DNA from: Gammaproteobacteria bacterium 53_120_T64
GTDB lineage: Bacteria > Pseudomonadota > Gammaproteobacteria > Pseudomonadales > Porticoccaceae
Reading direction: 5' to 3'
Assembly (NCBI GenBank): GCA_002162815.1
Contig: MAAT01000021.1
Coordinates: 101,687 to 165,686, forward strand
Length of the DNA: 64,000 nucleotides
Both the position numbers and the translations under genes were made by a program. Of the stretch, positions 29,716 to 39,627 are shown piece after piece. Position 1 is the first letter of the stretch. Each line of letters opens with the position of its first letter. The notes under the pieces are model-generated. The model worked only from the letters and a program-made list of their open reading frames with translations. It made no database searches and was not told the DNA's origin.

Positions 29716-29741
29716 CCGACCTGCACTGCGGGTCGGCGTTT
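29716..29741 (+). terminator. Probable terminator after dapD
   Basis: A 6-bp GC-rich stem (CCGACC/GGTCGG at 29716-29721 and 29731-29736) is followed by CGTTTT, 24 bp after the dapD stop and before dapE. The T-run is short, so some readthrough into dapE is possible. Confidence 0.5.
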
Positions 29742-29794
29742 TAAATAGAGATGACACTTTCAACGTATTACCGCAAAACAACGAAACCAACAAT

Positions 29795-30943
29795 ATGACG
29801 CAAAACAGCGAGACACCATCGGCCACTTTGGCATTGGCCTGTGAGCTTATCGGCAGACCCTCGGTCTCGCCCCTTGATGGCGGTTGCCAAGAGGTAATGA
29901 TAGAGCGTCTACAGGCTATCGGCTTTAACATCCAGCGCCTGCCCTTTGGCGATGTCGAGAACTTTTGGGCGGTAAAGGGAGAGTCCGGCCCCATTCTTTG
30001 CTTTGCGGGCCACACCGACGTGGTGCCAACGGGAAAACTTGAAGACTGGCAGCAGCCACCTTTTGAGCCCTTAATTCGCGATGGCATTCTGCACGGGCGT
30101 GGTGCCGCCGATATGAAGGGCGCGCTGGCGGCGATGGTTACCGCCTGTGAGCGTTTTGTTGAAGCACACCCCGACCACAGTGGGCGCATTGCCTTTCTGA
30201 TCACCAGTGACGAAGAGGGACCGGCCATTAATGGCACGGTTAAAGTGGTCGACTGGCTACAACAAAAAAATATTATCCCCGACTGGTGTGTTATCGGCGA
30301 GCCCTCCAGTAATCAACTGCTCGGCGACATGGTGAAGAATGGCCGCCGTGGCTCCCTTAATGCGACACTCACCATTAAGGGCACCCAAGGCCATATCGCC
30401 TACCCCCACATGGCCGACAACCCCATTCACCGCGCTGCGCCTGCACTGGCCGAATTAATGGCCGAACACTGGGACGCCGGCAATGACTTCTTCCCGGCGA
30501 CCAGCTTTCAGGTATCGAATATTAATGGTGGTACCGGCGCCACCAATGTCATCCCCGGCGATGTCACGGTTGTTTTTAATTTTCGCTTTTCAACCGAAGT
30601 TACCGCGCCACAGCTACAGCAAAGGGTCGAAGCGATTCTCAAACGACACGAACTGCGTTATGACATTGAGTGGAACTTGAGCGGCGAGCCCTTTATTACC
30701 GAACCTGGTAATCTCGTCACCGCCGTCGTTGATAGCATTAAAACCGAAACCGGCCTCGACACCGAGCTATCAACCAGTGGTGGCACCTCCGATGGCCGCT
30801 TTATCGCAAAGTTGGGCACGCAGGTGATTGAGCTCGGCACACTGAACGACACCATTCATAAGGTCGACGAGCAAATCATCGCCAGCGACTTGGATAAACT
30901 CAGCAGAATCTATCAGGGCATACTGAAGAGTTCACTTTGTTAG
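29795..30943 (+). CDS. dapE: Succinyl-diaminopimelate desuccinylase
   Basis: DapE is a dinuclear zinc M20 hydrolase that releases succinate to give LL-diaminopimelate. The protein has 382 residues. Metal ligands are seen in FAGHTDVVP (His and Asp) and [13 protein letters not shown]; the catalytic Glu pair is in ITSDEEGPA, and a further ligand in [10 protein letters not shown]. Length and motif order match DapE rather than ArgE. It completes the succinylase branch with dapC and dapD. Confidence 0.95.
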   Translation: MTQNSETPSATLALACELIGRPSVSPLDGGCQEVMIERLQAIGFNIQRLPFGDVENFWAVKGESGPILCFAGHTDVVPTGKLEDWQQPPFEPLIRDGILHGRGAADMKGALAAMVTACERFVEAHPDHSGRIAFLITSDEEGPAINGTVKVVDWLQQKNIIPDWCVIGEPSSNQLLGDMVKNGRRGSLNATLTIKGTQGHIAYPHMADNPIHRAAPALAELMAEHWDAGNDFFPATSFQVSNINGGTGATNVIPGDVTVVFNFRFSTEVTAPQLQQRVEAILKRHELRYDIEWNLSGEPFITEPGNLVTAVVDSIKTETGLDTELSTSGGTSDGRFIAKLGTQVIELGTLNDTIHKVDEQIIASDLDKLSRIYQGILKSSLC

Positions 30944-30987
30944 CCTGTCCGCTTTCACCACAAAAATAATTATTAGCAGGAACAAGC

Positions 30988-31893
30988 TTGCAGGTCTTTT
31001 TATTATTTAGCGCCACCGTATTGATATGGGGCTCCACCTGGATCGCGGTCAAGCTCCACCTTGGCGTCGTCGATCCCAGTGTCTCGGCCTTTTATCGCAA
31101 CGCCATTGCCGCACTGGTGATGTTTCTCTGGTGTCGCGGTAAAGGTTTATCCCTACGTTTCCCCCTAAGGGACCACTGCAGTTTTTTATTACTCGGATTT
31201 TTCCTATTTTCCGGTAACTACTATCTGGTTTACCAGGCCACAGGCATGCTCACCAGCGGTCTAGTGGCGGTGGTTTTTTCGACCATTGTCTTTATTAATA
31301 TTTTCACCGCGCGCATTATTCTCGGCAATAAAACGTCTTTGCCCGCCCTGCTTGGTGCACTGATCGGCGTTGCTGGCATCGCCCTAGTTTTCTCGGCGGA
31401 ACTCACCGGCATTTCATTGGCTAACAACAGCGTTCGCGGTTTATCGCTGGCCTTGCTCGCCACCTTTTTAGCCTCTATGGGTAGTATTACCGCCACGTGG
31501 ATGAGCACTCGACGTCAACTACCGGTCGTGCAATATAACGCCTGGGGGATGTTCTATGGCTGCGCGCTGTTGTTTCTCGTCGCCCTATTTAGCGGCAAGA
31601 CCTTTCACTATGAATACACCCTACAATATTCTGCCGCACTGATTTATCTGGCCGTATTCGGCACCGCACTGGGTTTTGGCTTTTACCTGCGCTTACTCGA
31701 ATTGATCGGCCCGGATAAGGGTGGCTATACCTTCTTGATTTTCCCCATCGTTGCCCTGCTAATCTCCACCGTCTTTGAAGACTATCAATGGACACTCCAC
31801 GCCTTTATTGGCCTGGGCTTGATTGCAGCGGGAAGTATGTTAGCGCTACGCAGTAAGACACCGGCGCAAACTAGCCGCTCGTCCGAAGACTAA
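30988..31893 (+). CDS. EamA/DMT-family transporter
   Basis: This 301-residue inner-membrane protein has about ten hydrophobic helices in two EamA repeats (about 5-135 and 150-290). The N-terminal FSATVLIWGSTWIAVKLHLG is the family hallmark. DMT proteins export amino acids, nucleobases or other metabolites; the substrate is not readable here. The start is a TTG with AGGA 7 nt upstream. It follows dapE by 44 bp and may be cotranscribed, but a lysine-related export role would be a guess. Confidence 0.88.
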   Translation: MQVFLLFSATVLIWGSTWIAVKLHLGVVDPSVSAFYRNAIAALVMFLWCRGKGLSLRFPLRDHCSFLLLGFFLFSGNYYLVYQATGMLTSGLVAVVFSTIVFINIFTARIILGNKTSLPALLGALIGVAGIALVFSAELTGISLANNSVRGLSLALLATFLASMGSITATWMSTRRQLPVVQYNAWGMFYGCALLFLVALFSGKTFHYEYTLQYSAALIYLAVFGTALGFGFYLRLLELIGPDKGGYTFLIFPIVALLISTVFEDYQWTLHAFIGLGLIAAGSMLALRSKTPAQTSRSSED

Positions 31894-31931
31894 CGAGAAG
31901 AAGCCAGCAGATGTTTACGCGGGCATCTTCT

Positions 31932-32792
31932 TTAAGGCATTTTCTTTAGGGGGTAGACATCAAAGCGTGTCGACTTACCCTCAAAGCACAAGCCCGGTTT
32001 CATATCCGCCAGAGGCGGCGCATGGCGTGGCCGTTTAACCACCACCCGATAGCGGGCTGTTGCCAATGCCAATGGTAAAAGGGCCGCAGCATCATCGTCA
32101 CTACCCACCAAGTGATGAAAAAAAGCCATCGCCTTTTTGACCTTCGCCGTTTTGCCGCGTTCGGGGAACATCGGATCGAGATAAATCACATCCGGTGGCG
32201 CTTGCTCGGCCAGTGCCGCAGCACAATCGAGGCTGTCGCCCTGGTGGAGACATAAGCGCTGTGCAATGGCTAATTCCTGCTCATCACCAGCCCCACACAA
32301 GCGCCGCAAACCATCGGCCAGCAATGCGGCGACAACGGGCTGGCGCTCAAACATCGTCACCTGCGCCCCCGCCGTGGCCAAGACATAGCTATCGCGACCC
32401 AGGCCAGCCGTTAAATCCATGATTGAGGGTTTATGCTTATTGAGGCCGGTAGCCTTGAGAATCATCTGGTTTTTACCACCGCCATAGAGGCGGCGATGAC
32501 GCAGTTCACCGGCGACAAAATCACAGCGAATATCGGCGCTTGGCTTCTCTTTACGCGTGTTTTTATGTCTAGCCCTGCCATGATCCTGGGCCACCGACAG
32601 CTCGCGCAGGGCGAGCCCCGCGCTACCCAGCCACAGCTCAAAATCAATGGCGGCCAAGGCGGCCCGATCATGACTAACGGACTCACTGCTAACAGGCTCG
32701 CTACTTAACAACGGGATTTGCAAAGATTCTGCCAATAGTTGGGCAGCACCAAAATAGCCTGTCTCGCATCTCAATACGACTCGCAAGGTCAT
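31932..32792 (-). CDS. rsmJ: 16S rRNA (guanine-1516-N2)-methyltransferase
   Basis: RsmJ methylates G1516 of 16S rRNA in the small subunit. The protein has 286 residues. The SAM-binding motif IMDLTAGLGRDSYVLATAG is near residues 121-139 and the catalytic VIYLDPMFPERGKTAKVKKAM near 204-224, both diagnostic. It is convergent with the EamA gene and 40 bp from the start region of the OmpA lipoprotein. Confidence 0.95.
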   Translation of the reverse strand: MTLRVVLRCETGYFGAAQLLAESLQIPLLSSEPVSSESVSHDRAALAAIDFELWLGSAGLALRELSVAQDHGRARHKNTRKEKPSADIRCDFVAGELRHRRLYGGGKNQMILKATGLNKHKPSIMDLTAGLGRDSYVLATAGAQVTMFERQPVVAALLADGLRRLCGAGDEQELAIAQRLCLHQGDSLDCAAALAEQAPPDVIYLDPMFPERGKTAKVKKAMAFFHHLVGSDDDAAALLPLALATARYRVVVKRPRHAPPLADMKPGLCFEGKSTRFDVYPLKKMP

Positions 32793-32832
32793 CGCTCCTC
32801 TAATGTGTCGTATTGAGTTCTTCGGCTAGCGA

Positions 32833-33480
32833 CTAAAACGACACCAGCTCAAGTTCGACCCGGCGATTACTCTGGCGACCCGCAGCACTGTCATTACTGG
32901 CAATGGGGTAGCGCTTGCCATAACCCGCTGTCGAGACGCGGGCCGACATCACGCTCTGAGAAATCAAGAACCTACCAACACTCGCCGCTCTGCGCTCAGA
33001 GAGCGTCTGATTATGGCTATCACCACCCGTTGCGTCGGTATGTCCACCGATGCGAATATTGGTTTTGGTAAACTCTTTTAAGATCAGTGCCACGGACTCG
33101 AGTGTCGCATAAAATTCCGAGCGCACTGCATAGCTGTCGACAGCAAAAGTAAGATCCCCAGGCATAATTAAGCGTATATTGTCACCCTCGCGAACGACGC
33201 TGACACCAGTGCCTTCGAGTTTGGCACGCAGCGCCGCCTCTTGCTTATCCGCATTAAAACCCACGCCGCCTCCGATGGCAGCGCCACCGACGGCACCAAT
33301 CAGCGCACCTTTGCCACGATCGGATTTACTCGATACGGCCATGCCGACCAGTGCCCCGGCAATAGCACCGATACCAGCCCCCTTAGCGGTGTTACTGGTT
33401 TTTTCTTGCCCCGTATAGGGGTCAGTCGACATACAACCAGTCAGTACTACGACACAACATAGGGCCAGTACTTGTTTCAT
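32833..33480 (-). CDS. OmpA-family lipoprotein with glycine zipper
   Basis: This 215-residue lipoprotein has a lipobox LTGC (Cys17) after a short signal peptide MKQVLALCCVVV. A glycine-zipper region (about residues 33-75, GAGIGAIAGALVGM and later GAVGGAAIGGG) could insert into the membrane. An OmpA C-terminal peptidoglycan-binding domain follows (about 100-215), with the NIRIGGHTDATGGDSHNQTLSERRA signature divided over 140-165. Residue Asp before CMST-D at +2/+3 does not give a clear inner-membrane retention signal. The ATG at 33480 has GAGGAG upstream and fits the signal peptide; the frame is open to 33513. Confidence 0.92.
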   Translation of the reverse strand: MKQVLALCCVVVLTGCMSTDPYTGQEKTSNTAKGAGIGAIAGALVGMAVSSKSDRGKGALIGAVGGAAIGGGVGFNADKQEAALRAKLEGTGVSVVREGDNIRLIMPGDLTFAVDSYAVRSEFYATLESVALILKEFTKTNIRIGGHTDATGGDSHNQTLSERRAASVGRFLISQSVMSARVSTAGYGKRYPIASNDSAAGRQSNRRVELELVSF

Positions 33481-33782
33481 ATTGAACTCCTCAATGACAT
33501 TAAAACCAAACAATTATTGCTGTGCGAAATAGCAATACTCTAAACCTTCTTATTCCAGGGTGAATGATAAAGATTTCCCCTGTAGCGATCAATTTATGTC
33601 ACTAAAAATAATTTATTCCAGCATTGGCGCCACCGCCACGGTTTTTTCCGATGTTTCTCTTGCCCTCAAGCTCAATGATATATCACCTCTATACAACGAC
33701 TATACCGGGCTTTCGGTTGACATCGCCCGAGCATCAGGCCAGCCTTGCGCATCAGAAAAATAACGCCCATGAAAGGACAGTA
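33481..33782. other. Divergent intergenic region without a clear gene
   Basis: This 302-bp spacer separates the OmpA lipoprotein (minus) from the symporter small subunit (plus). It must hold two promoters. A TTGACA lies at 33714-33719 but no -10 is found at the right distance. A short open frame at 33560-33763 has no recognisable product or ribosome site. The symporter gene has a clear AAAGGA 8 nt before its ATG. Confidence 0.5.
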
Positions 33783-34187
33783 ATGAAGCCAAACAGCGAC
33801 CAGCCGACTCACTCTGTAAAACCCGGAGACGATAACAACGTTTACCACCACGATGCGGCGGAAAATCTCCCCCCCCACTCCCACCACGATGGCGAAACCC
33901 TAAAAGAAATCGATGTCGAGGCTTACTGGCGAGCCAATGTCAGAGTGCTGATCGTACTACTCAGCGCCTGGGCCTTTGTCTCACTGGGTTGTGGTGTCCT
34001 GTTTAGCGACTGGCTCGACCAATTTAGCATTGGCGGCTTTCCCCTCGGCTTTTGGTTCACCCAGCAGGGCTCCATGCTCTGCTTTGTCGCGATTATTTTT
34101 ATCTATCATGTTTGGATGAAAAAAATCGAGCGCGTCCACGGCGTCGATGACGATGACAAAAGTGGCGATACAGGTGCCCCATCATGA
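33783..34187 (+). CDS. DUF4212 symporter small subunit with His-rich N-terminus
   Basis: This 134-residue protein contains a DUF4212 domain (about residues 47-120), the small partner of VC_2705-type Na+/solute symporters (TIGR03647). YWRANVRVLIVLL opens the domain and IGGFPLGFWFTQQGS is its signature; two membrane helices are at about 54-74 and 97-112. The N-terminal 45 residues are an unusual hydrophilic extension with clustered His and Asp (YHHDAAENLPPHSHHD). The ATG at 33783 has AAAGGACAG upstream. Its stop overlaps the large-subunit start as ATGA. Confidence 0.93.
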   Translation: MKPNSDQPTHSVKPGDDNNVYHHDAAENLPPHSHHDGETLKEIDVEAYWRANVRVLIVLLSAWAFVSLGCGVLFSDWLDQFSIGGFPLGFWFTQQGSMLCFVAIIFIYHVWMKKIERVHGVDDDDKSGDTGAPS

Positions 34188-35959
34188 GCGCGCAAACACT
34201 GAGTTTTATTTTTGTCGGTCTCTCCTTTGCCCTCTATATTGGCATTGCCATTTGGTCGAGGGTTGGCTCCACGAAAGAATTTTATGTCGCCGGTGGTGGC
34301 ATTCACCCCGTGATAAACGGCATGGCCACTGCAGCCGACTGGATGAGTGCTGCGTCCTTTCTCTCTGTTGCCGGCATCCTCGCCTTTACCGGCCGTGATG
34401 GCGCTGTGTATTTAGTCGGCTGGACCGGGGGCTATGTGCTTTTAGCCCTATTATTAGCGCCCTATTTACGCAAATTTGGCCGTTTCACCGTGCCCGAATT
34501 TATTGGTGATCGCTACTACTCCAAGCTCGCTCGCGTGGTCGCCGTGGTTTGTTTAATCTTTATTTCCTTCACTTATATTGCCGGACAAATGCGCGGTGTC
34601 GGCATTGTCTTTTCACGCTTTCTAGAAGTGGAAATTGAAACCGGTGTAGTGATCGGTATGGCCATTGTTTTTTGTTACGCCGTGCTCGGTGGCATGAAAG
34701 GCATTACCTATACCCAGGTCGCCCAATACTGTGTATTGATTTTTGCCTTTATGGTGCCAGCCATTTTTATGTCGATTATGTGGACCGACAATCCGATCCC
34801 ACAATTCGGCCTGGGGGACAAGCTGAATGACGGGTCGGGCCTCACGGTGCTGCAAAAACTCGACCAGGTGACCACTGAGCTGGGCTTTAATACCTACACC
34901 GTGGGCACCCGCAGCACCATTGACTCACTGGCCATTGCCGCCGCATTAATGATTGGCACCGCCGGCCTGCCCCACGTTATCGTGCGCTTTTTCACCGTAC
35001 CCAAAGTATCCGATGCGCGCAAATCGGCGGGTTATGCCCTAGTCTTTATCTGCATTATGTACACCACCATTCCCGCCGTCGCCGCTTTTTCACGCTTAAA
35101 TCTCACCGAGAGCGTTAACGAAGTGGCCTACAGTGAAGCCCCCGCGTGGATCGAAAAGTGGGAAAACACCGGCCTTATCGCCTGGAAGGATAAAAATGGC
35201 GACGGCATTATGCAGTACCGCCCCGGCCACGCCTTTAGCCCTACCAAGCCGGTATTTACCGAGGTACGGGGTACTTATGGTGAACGCGTCGTTAGCAACG
35301 AACTCACCAGCAATGCCAATGAGATGTATGTCGACCGCGACATTATGGTGATGGCCAACCCGGAGATTGCCCAGCTACCGAACTGGGTGATCGCCCTAGT
35401 GGCCGCCGGTGCCGTGGCCGCCGCCCTGTCGACGGCAGCGGGCTTACTACTGGTGATCTCCAGTTCCGTGGCTCACGATCTGATGAAGCGCACCTTTATG
35501 CCCGACATCAGCGATAAGCGGGAATTACTCTACGCCCGCCTCGCGGCTGTAGTGGCTATTCTTATCGCCGGTTGGTTTGGTATTAACCCACCGGCCTTTG
35601 TCGCCCAGGTGGTCGCCTTTGCCTTTGGCATGGCCGCCGCCTCACTGTTTCCCCCCATTGTCATGGGTATATTCTCCAAGCGCATCAATCGCTCAGGCGC
35701 TGTGGCAGGCATGTTAGTGGGTCTCAGTAGTACCCTGGCCTATATTGTTTATTTCAATTTTGTCGCACCCGAGATGAATAATCCCGAGCACTGGTTTTTG
35801 GGTATTTCACCGACCGGTATTGGCACCCTTGGCGCGGCACTCAATGTCGCCGTGGCCACCCTTATCAGCCGCTTTACCGCACCACCACCCGTCGAGGTGC
35901 AGGCGATGATCGATGATATTCGTATCCCCGCTGGGGCCGGAGTCGCCCACGAGCACTAA
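34184..35959 (+). CDS. VC_2705-type sodium:solute symporter large subunit
   Basis: This 591-residue sodium:solute symporter (SSS) protein has about 13 membrane helices. The N-terminus (FYVAGGGIHPVINGMATAADWMSAASFLS, residues about 28-56) and GTAGLPHVIVRFFTVPK near 262-278 are typical of the ActP and VC_2705 branch. A soluble insert at about 310-385 carries an EF-hand-like DKNGDGIMQY stretch. The family is linked to short-chain carboxylate uptake, acetate-like substrates being plausible but not proven. It is translationally coupled to the DUF4212 subunit. Confidence 0.93.
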   Translation: MSAQTLSFIFVGLSFALYIGIAIWSRVGSTKEFYVAGGGIHPVINGMATAADWMSAASFLSVAGILAFTGRDGAVYLVGWTGGYVLLALLLAPYLRKFGRFTVPEFIGDRYYSKLARVVAVVCLIFISFTYIAGQMRGVGIVFSRFLEVEIETGVVIGMAIVFCYAVLGGMKGITYTQVAQYCVLIFAFMVPAIFMSIMWTDNPIPQFGLGDKLNDGSGLTVLQKLDQVTTELGFNTYTVGTRSTIDSLAIAAALMIGTAGLPHVIVRFFTVPKVSDARKSAGYALVFICIMYTTIPAVAAFSRLNLTESVNEVAYSEAPAWIEKWENTGLIAWKDKNGDGIMQYRPGHAFSPTKPVFTEVRGTYGERVVSNELTSNANEMYVDRDIMVMANPEIAQLPNWVIALVAAGAVAAALSTAAGLLLVISSSVAHDLMKRTFMPDISDKRELLYARLAAVVAILIAGWFGINPPAFVAQVVAFAFGMAAASLFPPIVMGIFSKRINRSGAVAGMLVGLSSTLAYIVYFNFVAPEMNNPEHWFLGISPTGIGTLGAALNVAVATLISRFTAPPPVEVQAMIDDIRIPAGAGVAHEH

Positions 35960-35990
35960 CAACAGTCTGTCAATATAGGGGTTTATTGCA

Positions 35991-36827
35991 ATGAAGGAGC
36001 TGCTGCTCGGCAACGAGGCGCAAATTCGCCTGGGCTTTTTCATCGCTATTTTCGCCCTAATGGCCAGCTGGGAGCTCATCGCCCCCCGGCGCAGCGGCCA
36101 GGTAAAACGCCGCTGGCGCTGGCCCGGCAATATTGGCATTGTGATCGTCAATACCCTGGTGGTGCGCCTAGTGATGCCCACCACCGCTGTCGGCTTGGCA
36201 CTCGCGGGCGAGGCTGCAGGCTGGGGGCTGCTACAACAGGTGGAGCTAGCCCTGTGGAGTGCCTGTTTGCTCGCCATTATCTGTCTTGACCTGGCAATTT
36301 ATTGTCAGCACATCCTATTTCATGCGGTGCCCGCACTGTGGCGCTTGCACCGCATGCACCACGCCGATCTCGGTTTCGATGTCACCACCGGTGCCCGCTT
36401 CCACCCCCTGGAAATCATCCTATCGATGGCCATTAAGCTCGTGGTCATCGCCGCATTGGGCCCCCCCGCTGTCGCGGTATTAATTTTCGAGGTGCTACTC
36501 AACGTGCTCGCCATGTTTAATCACGCCAATGCTCGCTTACCCTTAGGTCTGGATAGGGTGTTGCGACGTGTCATCGTCACACCGGATATGCATCGCGTTC
36601 ACCACTCGGTCATCCCCCGGGAGGCCAACAGTAATTTTGGCTTTAATCTGTCACTCTGGGACAGGGCCTTTGGCACCTATTGCGCCCAACCCGCAGCGGG
36701 TCATCAAGAGATGGGCATTGGCATTGATCAATTCCGCAGCGAAGATGAACTTAGACTCGGGCGCATGTTGGCTCAGCCCTTTAAGGGTCAGAGCAATAGC
36801 ACTTATCCGATTAATCGCAAGCAATAA
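35991..36827 (+). CDS. Sterol-desaturase/fatty-acid-hydroxylase family membrane protein
   Basis: This 278-residue protein has about four membrane helices and the eight-histidine di-iron pattern of the fatty acid hydroxylase superfamily: HILFH (about 104-108), HRMHH (about 120-124), an intervening HPLEI and HRVHH (about 203-207). Such enzymes hydroxylate or desaturate sterols, fatty acids or carotenoids; the substrate is unknown. A decayed copy of its last codons lies at about 39690-39750, between the two histidine kinases, evidence that this gene was once duplicated with its neighbour. It converges on the histidine kinase at 36841 with only 13 bp between stops. Confidence 0.9.
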   Translation: MKELLLGNEAQIRLGFFIAIFALMASWELIAPRRSGQVKRRWRWPGNIGIVIVNTLVVRLVMPTTAVGLALAGEAAGWGLLQQVELALWSACLLAIICLDLAIYCQHILFHAVPALWRLHRMHHADLGFDVTTGARFHPLEIILSMAIKLVVIAALGPPAVAVLIFEVLLNVLAMFNHANARLPLGLDRVLRRVIVTPDMHRVHHSVIPREANSNFGFNLSLWDRAFGTYCAQPAAGHQEMGIGIDQFRSEDELRLGRMLAQPFKGQSNSTYPINRKQ

Positions 36828-36840
36828 GCGATACAACAAG

Positions 36841-39246
36841 CTAGCTGTCCAAAACTAGTCGTACCATCCTTGATAGATCCGCCGCTCTAAAAGGCTTTTG
36901 TAATAGCACGACACCCTCGTCCAGCCGCCCGTGATGGAGCAAGGCATTCTCGGTATAACCCGACATATACATCACCTTCAATCCCGGATTTAGCGCCTGT
37001 AAGTCATTCGCCAAATCTCGGCCATTGCGCCCTCCGGGTAAGATCATGTCTGTCAGCAACAAATCAAAACCCCCATGCTGGTGATATAGAGCCATACCCT
37101 TTTCAACATCTTCGGCAGACTCCACCTGGTACCCCAACACCTCCAGCATATTACAAGCCAGGATTCTCAGTGCGGGGTCATCCTCAACCAGCAGTATTTT
37201 TTCACTGCCCTTGGGGTCAAGCTCAGGACCTTGTGAAACTTTTTCGGCAACCTCATCCGCATGGGCAGGCAAGAAAATATGAACCGTCGTGCCCTCACCC
37301 AACTCACTGTAAATACTCAAATGGCCATTTGATTGTTTGGCAAAACCGTAGGCCATACTCAAGCCTAGGCCCGTGCCCTTACCCACATCTTTGGTGGTAA
37401 AAAAAGGATCGGTGACACGATGAAGGACATCTGGCTCGATACCCGTACCCGAATCACTGACGGAGACCACCACATACTCCCCCTCTGCCAGCTCACCGGC
37501 GCAAACCATTTTATTCTGCGCATCGCACATCATCTCATTGGCCTCAATGGTTAAACGACCACCTTTAGGCATGGCGTCTCGAGCGTTGTTCGATAAATTG
37601 ATAATGACATTCTCTAACTCGGCGGGGTCGACCTCGCAGTTGGAAATGTTCTGGCCAATGACCAAGCAGAGATCAACATCTTCACCGATAAGCCGCTGTA
37701 ACAAGGCACAGGCACTTTCCAGAGTATCGTGAATATCAACTACTTTTGGTGCCAGAGGCGTCTGACGCGAGAAGGCGAGCAGGCGGTGGGTAAGATCAGA
37801 GCCGCGCTCTGCAGCATCGAGAATCGCCTGCAAATACTTAGCGCCGGTGCCATCAAAGCCTTTATTGGCCAGTGCTAGCTCAGCATTGCCAAGAATAACC
37901 CCCAATAAGTTATTAAAATCGTGGGCAACCCCCCCCGTTAATTGACCAATGGCATCCATTTTCTGCGCCTGACGCAGTCGGCTCTCTGACTCTAAACGTT
38001 CACTAATATCCCAGCCCAACATCACAACTCGCGGGCCGGCACTCGATTGCACCAGAGCCGCACTGACCTCCACCGGTATATAGGGGCCCCCAGGCGGACC
38101 GAAATCAAGACGAGTACCGTGTACGGTCCCGCCTTTTTCGAGCAGGCTCTTATACGCTTCCATGCCCATGGTCCCTCTAATCCATTGCCGAGTGATCTGC
38201 CCCTTTACCTGGGATAGATCCGCACGACCGGTTAGACGTACATATTCGGGGTTGGCGTCAATGACGACTCTGTCAGTATTCAGTACCGCATACCCAGCCT
38301 TAGTACTATCAACCACAGCGCGATAAAAGGCTTCTTGCTCACTGAGTTTCTGTTCAGTGGCGAGCCGTTCGGTAAGGTCAATGTGCATTTGCACAATGCT
38401 CTCCACTTCACCCTTATCGTCCAGCAGGGGGAAAAACATCGGTAAAACAGTATTGTCCCGACCACTACTAAAACTGTTTTCACTGCCCTTATAGACCACG
38501 GGTTCCAACTCTATCGATGCACCCTTGAAAATAGCCGCCAGCCTTTGTTTTCCAATAAGCCGATTTTCCTGCTCATCTTGCAATAAGTTAAAATCGGGGG
38601 TGACTTCACTCCGATTAAAACCCCACAATTTACCGTGGGCCTTATTGGCACGTAAAAATTGGCCATTGGGGGCAAATATGGCCGTTGAAATAGGCCCATT
38701 TTCAAACAGTAAATTTGCCCGCCTCTCACTCACTTGCAGTTTTTTTCGAACGCTCTCCCGTTCCGAAATATCCCACACCAGCGCCAGAATACACAGACCA
38801 TTTTTGCTTTCTGTTGCTCGGCTACGCACCTCTACCGGTAGGGTAGAACTACCTGGATGACGGAACAACAAACGACTGTAGACTTTTATTTTATGATCGG
38901 CATGGGCATCCAACTCACTCTGAATATAGTCATCGGGGTCACCAGGGCCCTCCAGCCACTCCGCAATATTGTGGCCAATCACTTTATCGGGCCCACTGCG
39001 ACCAATGAGTTGACTATAGGCATCATTACACTCTAGAACATTGCCCTTGCCATCGAGGATGACATAGCCCGTACCCGTAATTCCAATCAACGCCCGATAT
39101 TTTTTTTCACGCTCTTCTAATACTTGATAATCATTAGCAGCACTCTGCAAACGCCGGCTCAACTTAATGAGAGAAAGCAAACTCACACCCAAGCCAATAC
39201 TGAGCATAAGAATAATACCTAGCTCCATGGAGAGTGCGACCATCAC
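36841..39246 (-). CDS. PAS hybrid histidine kinase with receiver domain (copy 1)
   Basis: This 801-residue signalling protein has one N-terminal membrane helix (about 8-28), three PAS domains (about 45-165, 175-295 and 303-420), a HisKA domain with phospho-acceptor His442 in [12 protein letters not shown], a HATPase domain (about 545-670, with DSGTGIEP and [10 protein letters not shown]), and a C-terminal receiver whose phospho-acceptor is Asp733 (LLLTDMILPGG). It is a hybrid kinase of the HDFNN class. It is strongly similar along its length to the kinase at 39850-42462, but its input end is different. No DNA-binding output gene is adjacent; targets are unknown. Confidence 0.93.
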   Translation of the reverse strand: MMVALSMELGIILMLSIGLGVSLLSLIKLSRRLQSAANDYQVLEEREKKYRALIGITGTGYVILDGKGNVLECNDAYSQLIGRSGPDKVIGHNIAEWLEGPGDPDDYIQSELDAHADHKIKVYSRLLFRHPGSSTLPVEVRSRATESKNGLCILALVWDISERESVRKKLQVSERRANLLFENGPISTAIFAPNGQFLRANKAHGKLWGFNRSEVTPDFNLLQDEQENRLIGKQRLAAIFKGASIELEPVVYKGSENSFSSGRDNTVLPMFFPLLDDKGEVESIVQMHIDLTERLATEQKLSEQEAFYRAVVDSTKAGYAVLNTDRVVIDANPEYVRLTGRADLSQVKGQITRQWIRGTMGMEAYKSLLEKGGTVHGTRLDFGPPGGPYIPVEVSAALVQSSAGPRVVMLGWDISERLESESRLRQAQKMDAIGQLTGGVAHDFNNLLGVILGNAELALANKGFDGTGAKYLQAILDAAERGSDLTHRLLAFSRQTPLAPKVVDIHDTLESACALLQRLIGEDVDLCLVIGQNISNCEVDPAELENVIINLSNNARDAMPKGGRLTIEANEMMCDAQNKMVCAGELAEGEYVVVSVSDSGTGIEPDVLHRVTDPFFTTKDVGKGTGLGLSMAYGFAKQSNGHLSIYSELGEGTTVHIFLPAHADEVAEKVSQGPELDPKGSEKILLVEDDPALRILACNMLEVLGYQVESAEDVEKGMALYHQHGGFDLLLTDMILPGGRNGRDLANDLQALNPGLKVMYMSGYTENALLHHGRLDEGVVLLQKPFRAADLSRMVRLVLDS

Positions 39247-39387
39247 CCACCCCTCCGCGAAGAAGGCGTAAAGCGTATTGCGTAAAGAAAAAAAATGCAG
39301 ACGAAAAGCTGTAAGACTATCGCACCATAAAGAAGGAATAAAGGCGTCACCTTATCGACCACCCTTGGATGTCTCTTACAGATGAAT

Positions 39388-39622
39388 TTCAACACAGGTA
39401 TCAATTACCTCAAAGCTCGCTTATTTTCTGGCATGTTGGCTAACATTCAATGCCAAGGTGACATCCACACCGGCTTTCTTTGTCGCTTTATTGAGGGGAG
39501 TAGCAGCGTCGTGTAAGCCCTACTCGCCACTCACATGAATCAGTAAAGACCTAAGTACGAAAGTTAGCAAAAATAAGGTAGCCAGTACCCTGTCCTGCCA
39601 AGTACAGATCAGCAAACTATAA
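39388..39622 (-). pseudogene. Decayed 3' fragment of an esterase gene copy
   Basis: This stretch aligns by eye, with several small gaps, to 42660-42953, the part of the intact alpha/beta-hydrolase gene coding for residues about 199-296. The best block is at 39455-39515, where ACCGGC, CGCTTTATTGAGG and GTAAG recur at the same spacing as at 42779-42833. Further matches continue to GTCCTGCC and GCAAAC near 39590-39615. The orientation is the same as the intact gene. Frame and about 60 bp are lost, so it is non-functional. It is the inner relic of a tandem duplication that also copied the histidine kinase. Confidence 0.75.
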
Positions 39623-39627
39623 GAAGG

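Noticed and set aside
33560..33763. Small open frame in the divergent spacer
   Set aside because: It has no ribosome site and no recognisable composition. The longer upstream start for the DUF4212 gene (33624) was also rejected in favour of the ATG at 33783 with AAAGGA.
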